From contig NZ_JQED01000003.1 of NCBI RefSeq assembly GCF_000764225.1, forward strand, positions 62,001 to 126,000: DNA of 64,000 nt. Reading direction: 5' to 3'. Shown in pieces: positions 58,670 to 64,000 of this stretch. The stretch is from Colwellia psychrerythraea. Its GTDB lineage: Bacteria > Pseudomonadota > Gammaproteobacteria > Enterobacterales > Alteromonadaceae. Made by a program: the position numbers and the translations under genes. The stretch's first letter is position 1; the number at the start of each line of letters is the position of its first letter. The notes below the pieces were generated by a model. It searched no databases, was not told the DNA's origin, and was given only the letters and a program-made list of their open reading frames with translations.

Positions 58670-59392
58670 ATGGCTATTAATACCGCGCGGTTAGACCGTT
58701 TGATTAGTGATTTATGCCAAATTAATCGTAAAAAAGTGAAGTTGATTTTAGCGCAAAAGCGCGTGTATGTTGATGGCGCTATAGCAACTGATATTGCTCA
58801 GCTTGTAAATCGATTTTCGCACATTGTTTTGGATGGTGATGTGCTTCAGGCGAATCAAGCTCACTATATTATGCTGAATAAGCCGATTGGTGTGGTTTGT
58901 GCGACCAAGGATGAAAAGCATAAAACAGTGATTGATTTACTAACAGAACAATATGAGCAAGAAATTTTAGACAGTTTGCATATTGTTGGACGACTGGACC
59001 TCAATACGTCAGGACTTGTACTACTGACAAATGATAGTCGTTGGTCTGAGCGGCTGACGTCACCTGAGCACAAGGTCTCTAAATGTTACCAAGTGACACT
59101 CGAAAATGCATTGACAGCAGATTATGTTGATGCCTTTGCAAAGGGGATGTATTTCTCTTACGAGAAGATAACGACCAAGCCAGCAACTTTGCTTATTGTT
59201 TCTCAATTTGAAGCACAAGTAATGTTAACGGAAGGGCGCTACCATCAAATAAAGCGAATGTTTGGACGTTTCAGAAATCCGGTTGTTGCATTGCACCGTC
59301 ACTCAATAGGCAGAATAACGTTAGATAAATTACTCAAAGACGGTGAAAGTAGAGCGTTAAATATATCGGAAGTAACCAGTATAAATTGTTAA
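58670..59392 (+). CDS. rsuA: RsuA-like 16S rRNA pseudouridine synthase
   Basis: 240-residue pseudouridine synthase of the RsuA/RluB/E/F family. An S4 domain is at the N-terminus (ARLDRLISDLCQINRKKVKL). The catalytic Asp is in GRLDLNTSGLVLLTND near residue 109. YIMLNKPIGVVCATKD and EGRYHQIKRMFGRF complete the family pattern. The overall alignment by eye is best with RsuA (16S U516), but RluE or RluF-like specificity cannot be excluded. Confidence 0.8.
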   Translation: MAINTARLDRLISDLCQINRKKVKLILAQKRVYVDGAIATDIAQLVNRFSHIVLDGDVLQANQAHYIMLNKPIGVVCATKDEKHKTVIDLLTEQYEQEILDSLHIVGRLDLNTSGLVLLTNDSRWSERLTSPEHKVSKCYQVTLENALTADYVDAFAKGMYFSYEKITTKPATLLIVSQFEAQVMLTEGRYHQIKRMFGRFRNPVVALHRHSIGRITLDKLLKDGESRALNISEVTSINC

Positions 59393-59542
59393 GTTATATG
59401 ATTAAAAATTCAGCTGTAAAAGTGTTGTTTTGTAGTAATTAATTGATATTCTTAATAACTATTTAGCCTCTCGCTATTTGGTCTTGCTTGGGTATAATAG
59501 TTTGCAGTAACAAGTTGTTTCTTAATGTAATGGAATAGTTAA

Positions 59543-59845
59543 ATGAATAAAATAGTTTTAGTCGTGGTACCTTTTATTGGCTTGTTATCAAGTTGTTCAA
59601 GTGTAGATAATGTTTGTGAAGATGTGACTTTAGCATCAGAGCAAATTCAAGAATGCCAAGCTTTACATAAACGCATTATCAATACTAAGGGTGACGTGCT
59701 GATCCGTACTGAATTAGAGCGTCGTTATCAGCAAGATTGTATTGATATACGTTACTATCGAGATGAAAAACAAGCGGCTATTTGTGGTAATAAACATAGA
59801 GTAAAAGAAATTAGTAAGGCAGCTAAAGTCGACGCACAGCAATAA
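59543..59845 (+). CDS. Small predicted lipoprotein
   Basis: 100-residue protein with a lipoprotein signal (MNKIVLVVVPFIGLLSSCSS; lipobox LSSC). The mature part is Cys-containing (CEDV, ECQ, DCID, ICGN) and basic/helical, so it may be a small periplasmic protein with disulfides. I do not recognise a family. It lies 65 bases before the GAF-GGDEF-EAL gene. Confidence 0.65.
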   Translation: MNKIVLVVVPFIGLLSSCSSVDNVCEDVTLASEQIQECQALHKRIINTKGDVLIRTELERRYQQDCIDIRYYRDEKQAAICGNKHRVKEISKAAKVDAQQ

Positions 59846-59910
59846 GTAACTTATTCTTAATAGTTGTTTTATAACGTACTGATAGATGTATGAATAAATA
59901 ATTAAACGGT

Positions 59911-62538
59911 ATGGTAATTTTGAAACCAGAAGAGCAACAGGCTATCACAACTCAAGAAGCAGAACAGCTAATACTTGCCAAGGAGGCAAGCATTGCTGAT
60001 CTTTCTGGCAATGTTGATTTTCTAGAGAAAAAAAATGCTGACTTACAAGCTCGCTATACCGCACTCTTTAAATTAAACCAACTGTCTCAAGACTGCGATG
60101 ATCTTGAGAGCTTTTACCCGCAAGTGCATAGTACTATCGCTTCATTAATGACCGCGAAAAACTGCTTTATTGTACTGTATGATCAAACTTTTGAAACCTT
60201 AGAATTTGTTTATTTTCTTGATGAAAAGGATGAAAAACCGGCAGGTATCATTGATTATCAAGATTATGAGGGCTCATTTACAAATTTAGTTATTGAATCA
60301 AAGCAGCCATTATTATTAACGCCAGAATTAGAGAAGCAGTTATTTGAACATTATAAAATCAAACAGTTTGGTTCTCGTGGGACCGACTGGTTGGGGGTTC
60401 CATTACTGCAAAATGGTTTAGTAATAGGAACCATCACAATACAAAGTTATGATGAAAAAATTCGTTATAACGACAGTGATTTGAACTTACTTACGTTCGC
60501 GGCCCAGCATGTTGTTGGTGCTATGGTACGTTTACAAGATCAACAACGTTTAAAAAATGCGGTTAATGCGCGTACCAAAGAATTGATGGCTCAAATTCGC
60601 GAACGGGAAAAGTCAGAGTTATTGCAAGAATCATTATATCGTATCTCAGAATTAACGACTGATATTGAGCTCGATATTGATACATTTTATAGCAAGGTTC
60701 ACAACATTATTGGTCAGTTGATTAATGCTAAGAACTTCTATATTGCTAAATATGAAAAAGATACAGATACCTTACGCTTTTCTTATTATGTCGATGAAAA
60801 ATCATCTAGTTTAGCCAAAGACTTTAAACCGAGAAAACTTTCAAATCGATATTCTGAGATAGTATTACGGCGTCGTGAAACGGTATTACTTACCTACCAA
60901 GAAATGATGGCACTCCACCTTGAAGGAGAAACTAAAAAGCCACAAGATGACATTCACTCTTGGCTAGGCGTACCGTTAATTTATTCAGGTCAGTTACTAG
61001 GTGTCATGGTTTTACAGAGTTATTATTATAAAACCACCTACAATCAACAAGATGCCGAATTACTCAACTTTGTCTCTAACCATGTATCGGCAGCTATTAA
61101 ACGTCGAGAGCTTGCTGATTTTGAAAGACGAAGTCATGAGTTATTAGAGCAGCAAGTTAAGCTAAGAACACTTGCGCTTGAAGATGAAATTACCCATCGT
61201 AAACAAGCGGAGAAACTATTAAAACACACCGCCGCTCATGATAGCTTGACTGGTTTACCTAATCGAACAGTATTCCTTGATTTACTTAATCATGCCATTG
61301 CCTGTGCAAAACGCAAAGATGACTTTTCTTTCGCCGTTTTATTTTTAGATTTAGACCGCTTCAAAGTAGTTAATGATAGTTTAGGACATCATGCTGGCGA
61401 TGTATTGTTGAAAATAATAGCACGAGAATTATTGGCTATTGTTCGAAAAGTAGATACGGTTGCTCGTTTAGGCGGCGATGAATTTGTTATTCTAATCGAA
61501 GACTTGCAAAGTAATGATGAAGCCTTTGAAGTAGCTGAACGTATCACCACATTCCTTCAACAACCTTTTACCATAGATAATCAGTTAGTTTACACAGGGA
61601 CTAGTATAGGAATTTCGTTTAGTAATAAACGATATACCGATGCTGATACTATGCTTAGAGATGCCGATACTGCTATGTATCATGCTAAGGATAATGGCAG
61701 AGGGCGCTATGAAATTTTTGACGACAGTATGCATCAAAAAGTACAGAATGCTTTAAGCCTTGAAGCGGACATTCGAGAAGCGATTGCTTGGCAGGAGTTT
61801 ATTCCTTATTTCCAACCAATTATTAAACTTGATGATCAAAAGCTTAAAGGTTTTGAAGCACTGGCTCGATGGAAAAGCACTAAACGTGGGTTTGTTTATC
61901 CGAATGATTTTATTCCATTGGCTGAAGAAACTGATTTAATTAAAGAAATAGATATCCAAATCATCGAAAAATCTTGTCAACAGTTGAAACGTTGGCATGA
62001 AGAGTTAGGCTGTGACGACCTTTACGTTAGTTGTAATTTATTTTCTAAGCAGTTTTTTAGTAACAGTTTACCGCAAGACATTGAAAGAGTATTAAAAAAG
62101 ACTGGTTTGGCTCCTCATCATCTCCGTGTAGAATTGACGGAACGTGCCTTATTAGAAAATGCCGATATAGTGCTGACTAATATGCAAGCATTGAAAGATA
62201 TGGGCGTGAAAATATTACTTGATGATTTTGGCACTGGCTACTCAAGCCTAGGCTATTTACATCGTTTTCCTATTGATGTGCTGAAAATAGATCGCTCCTT
62301 TATCAGTAATGTCGACGAGCATAATAATCATCGTGCCATTATTAGGACCATTGTTGATTTGGCTCATAACTTACAAATGTCTACCGTTGGCGAAGGTATT
62401 GAGAGCTGTGCTGATGCCGAATTGTTGCAACAAATGGATTGTGTTTATGGGCAAGGTTACTACTTTGCCAAGCCTATGTCATCTCAAGATACAAATGATT
62501 ATATAATTCAAAAATTATATTACTCATCAGATCCATAA
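59911..62538 (+). CDS. GAF-GAF-GGDEF-EAL cyclic-di-GMP protein
   Basis: 875-residue signalling protein. After a coiled-coil N-terminus (about 15-45) come two GAF-like domains (about 60-195 and 245-400), similar to each other (DWLGVPLLQNGLVIGTI and SWLGVPLIYSGQLLGVM). A further helix leads to GGDEF (RLGGDEFVILIEDL near residue 525) and EAL (GFEALARWKS near 648; DDFGTGYSSLGYL near 770). Both catalytic motifs look intact, so it may make or degrade cyclic di-GMP in response to a GAF ligand. Confidence 0.92.
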   Translation: MVILKPEEQQAITTQEAEQLILAKEASIADLSGNVDFLEKKNADLQARYTALFKLNQLSQDCDDLESFYPQVHSTIASLMTAKNCFIVLYDQTFETLEFVYFLDEKDEKPAGIIDYQDYEGSFTNLVIESKQPLLLTPELEKQLFEHYKIKQFGSRGTDWLGVPLLQNGLVIGTITIQSYDEKIRYNDSDLNLLTFAAQHVVGAMVRLQDQQRLKNAVNARTKELMAQIREREKSELLQESLYRISELTTDIELDIDTFYSKVHNIIGQLINAKNFYIAKYEKDTDTLRFSYYVDEKSSSLAKDFKPRKLSNRYSEIVLRRRETVLLTYQEMMALHLEGETKKPQDDIHSWLGVPLIYSGQLLGVMVLQSYYYKTTYNQQDAELLNFVSNHVSAAIKRRELADFERRSHELLEQQVKLRTLALEDEITHRKQAEKLLKHTAAHDSLTGLPNRTVFLDLLNHAIACAKRKDDFSFAVLFLDLDRFKVVNDSLGHHAGDVLLKIIARELLAIVRKVDTVARLGGDEFVILIEDLQSNDEAFEVAERITTFLQQPFTIDNQLVYTGTSIGISFSNKRYTDADTMLRDADTAMYHAKDNGRGRYEIFDDSMHQKVQNALSLEADIREAIAWQEFIPYFQPIIKLDDQKLKGFEALARWKSTKRGFVYPNDFIPLAEETDLIKEIDIQIIEKSCQQLKRWHEELGCDDLYVSCNLFSKQFFSNSLPQDIERVLKKTGLAPHHLRVELTERALLENADIVLTNMQALKDMGVKILLDDFGTGYSSLGYLHRFPIDVLKIDRSFISNVDEHNNHRAIIRTIVDLAHNLQMSTVGEGIESCADAELLQQMDCVYGQGYYFAKPMSSQDTNDYIIQKLYYSSDP

Positions 62539-62644
62539 ATAATAATTCTCTGATCTCCCTTATAGAGTTTAAAAAAATATTTTGCAGTTTTTTATACTGC
62601 TAATTTTCTAAAATGCCATATAAAAGGGTATAAAAGCCTGAAAA

Positions 62645-62670
62645 TAACCAGCACATCCTGTGGTGGTTAT
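62645..62670. promoter_or_regulatory. Dyad in the putA upstream region
   Basis: TAACCAGCACA and TGTGGTGGTTA are inverted around TCC with one mismatch, about 115 bases before the putA ATG. It could be an operator for a regulator of proline catabolism; no known consensus is claimed. Confidence 0.35.
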
Positions 62671-62784
62671 CCTAGAATGCGCACATAAATTCAATACTAT
62701 TATTTACTAATAATATGCTTGTTAGTGGAAATAAAGACTATAACTAAAGCAGGATTATTACCTGTCGCATTTTGAGGAAACGTT

Positions 62785-64000
62785 ATGCTATTTACTGGTT
62801 CATTGATTACAGATTGTCCGATAAGACAAAAGATTCGTGAGTTCTATCGCATTGATGAAAATGTTGCCGTTGATCATATTTTACCTGCTGCCGAAGTAAA
62901 TGTTAGTGCAAGAAGTCGTGCTTGGGAACGAGCGCGAAAAATGGTATTAAAAATACGTCAAGATCAAGAAGGCAATGGTGCAATCGATTCATTGCTCAAT
63001 GAATATTCACTTTCTTCAGAAGAAGGTGTGGTATTGATGTGTTTGGCTGAAGCTTTATTACGCGTGCCTGATAAGCATACTCAAGATGAGCTTATTCGCG
63101 ATAAAATTTCTCAAGGGCAGTGGAGCTCACACTTAGGTGCAAGTGACTCTTTATTTGTAAATGCTTCATCGTGGGGCTTATTACTTACCGGCTCTATGGT
63201 TGACTATGCAGATAAGCGTAAAAAAGAACAATTTGGTTTACTCAAGAAAACTGTTGGTCGTTTAGGCGAGCCTGTTATTCGTAAATCAATGAATTATGCT
63301 ATGAAAATAATGGGCAAACAGTTTGTTATGGGGGAAACCATTGAAGCTGCTACTGAACGTGCCTCTACTAAAGAGCAGCAAGGTTATGTTTATTCATACG
63401 ATATGCTAGGTGAAGGGGCGCGTACTATGGCTGATGCCAGTATTTACCTTAAAGCTTATCAAGATGCCATTACTGCTATTGGTGAAGTTGCTGTTGCGTC
63501 AGGTAAGAATGACCCACGTAAAGTGCCAGGTATCTCAATTAAACTTTCTGCTATCCATTCACGTTACGAGTTCTCTCATAAAGAGCGTGTAATGACAGAA
63601 ATAGTTCCTAAACTAAAGGCACTCTGTTTACAAGCTAAGCAATACAATATTGGTTTAACGGTTGATGCTGAAGAGTCAGAGCGTTTAGATATTTCATTAG
63701 ATATTATCGAAGCGGTATTTTCAGATAGCGATCTTGGTGACTGGCAAGGTTTTGGTATAGCTCTACAGGCATATCAAAAACGCGCAATTCATGTTGTTGA
63801 TTGGTTGCGTGACTTAACATTACGTACTGAACGAAAAATGATGGTTCGCCTCGTTAAGGGAGCTTATTGGGATACTGAAATTAAAAATGCTCAAAAAGAT
63901 GGTCTGACTCACTTTCCAGTCTTTACCCGTAAGTCGTCTACCGATGTTTCTTACCATGCTTGTGCCAATAAATTATTGGAATATCGCGATACCATTTACC
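62785..64000 (+). CDS. putA: Proline dehydrogenase/P5C dehydrogenase PutA, 5' part
   Basis: N-terminal 405 residues of PutA, the bifunctional flavoenzyme that oxidises proline to glutamate; the gene runs past the window. GAGGAAACGTT precedes the ATG. The first residues (MLFTGSLITDCPIRQKIREF) contain no ribbon-helix-helix DNA-binding domain, unlike E. coli PutA. The PRODH barrel begins with YSYDMLGEGARTMADAS and VPGISIKLSAIHSRYEF, continues with VDAEESERLDISLDI, and includes RLVKGAYWDTEI (FAD/substrate region). Confidence 0.93.
   Translation, partial: MLFTGSLITDCPIRQKIREFYRIDENVAVDHILPAAEVNVSARSRAWERARKMVLKIRQDQEGNGAIDSLLNEYSLSSEEGVVLMCLAEALLRVPDKHTQDELIRDKISQGQWSSHLGASDSLFVNASSWGLLLTGSMVDYADKRKKEQFGLLKKTVGRLGEPVIRKSMNYAMKIMGKQFVMGETIEAATERASTKEQQGYVYSYDMLGEGARTMADASIYLKAYQDAITAIGEVAVASGKNDPRKVPGISIKLSAIHSRYEFSHKERVMTEIVPKLKALCLQAKQYNIGLTVDAEESERLDISLDIIEAVFSDSDLGDWQGFGIALQAYQKRAIHVVDWLRDLTLRTERKMMVRLVKGAYWDTEIKNAQKDGLTHFPVFTRKSSTDVSYHACANKLLEYRDTIY

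Overview
The window reads as chromosome of a low-GC marine gammaproteobacterium of the Alteromonadales, most like Colwellia or Thalassotalea (Colwelliaceae). The basis is gene order (murD-ftsW-murG-murC-ddlB-ftsQAZ-lpxC-...-secA-mutT; yacG-zapD-coaE-pilD-pilC-pilB; rplM-rpsI-petABC-sspAB; dolP-diaA-yraN-lpoA diverging from rsmI; rnpB), AT-rich DNA and many short intergenic repeats. This is recognition by gene content and layout, not a database result. No tRNA, rRNA, CRISPR array, transposase or prophage was found.

Layout. 1-14.6 kb: cell-wall and division (dcw) cluster, with a DciA-like gene and an M23 peptidase between lpxC and secA, then mutT. 14.6-23 kb (minus strand): yacG, zapD, coaE and a type IV pilus block (prepilin peptidase, PilC, PilB, a membrane O-antigen-ligase/pilin-glycosylase-like protein and a PilA pilin). 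23.7-29.3 kb: rplM-rpsI, the cytochrome bc1 operon and sspAB. 29.4-35 kb: outer-membrane/envelope genes dolP, diaA, yraN, lpoA, then rsmI and the RNase P RNA. 35.4-41.4 kb is accessory: an Asp/Asn-hydroxylase gene followed by a methyltransferase-like gene split by a short repeat element, a HEAT-repeat membrane protein, a PEP-CTERM protein, and a cluster of a Tat-exported small protein, two phage-tail-collar proteins and a GNAT acetyltransferase. 41.5-43.3 kb: a zinc-response group (MerC-like, Fur/Zur-like, DUF1826-like) behind a very good Zur box. 43.7-50.3 kb: a phosphorus-scavenging group (PhoD-like, phosphodiesterase-like, TonB receptor, PhoA-type phosphatase) with a five-unit, 11-bp phased PhoB-box array between the divergent genes. 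50.3-57.8 kb: HlyD-ATPase-permease ABC exporter with a sigma54-type response regulator and histidine kinase, and a candidate sigma54 promoter in front of the HlyD gene. 58.2-64 kb: an unknown protein, an RsuA-like pseudouridine synthase, a small lipoprotein, a GAF-GAF-GGDEF-EAL protein and the start of putA.

The most interesting structure is a family of about 265-bp (and one 159-bp) palindromic-ended elements at 27861, 33183, 34331 and 36097. Their two ends are complementary within each copy but differ between copies. One copy sits inside the methyltransferase-like gene; removing 263 bp joins the upstream start codon and leader to the downstream frame exactly. The element also brings an in-frame ATG that may allow a shortened protein to be made.
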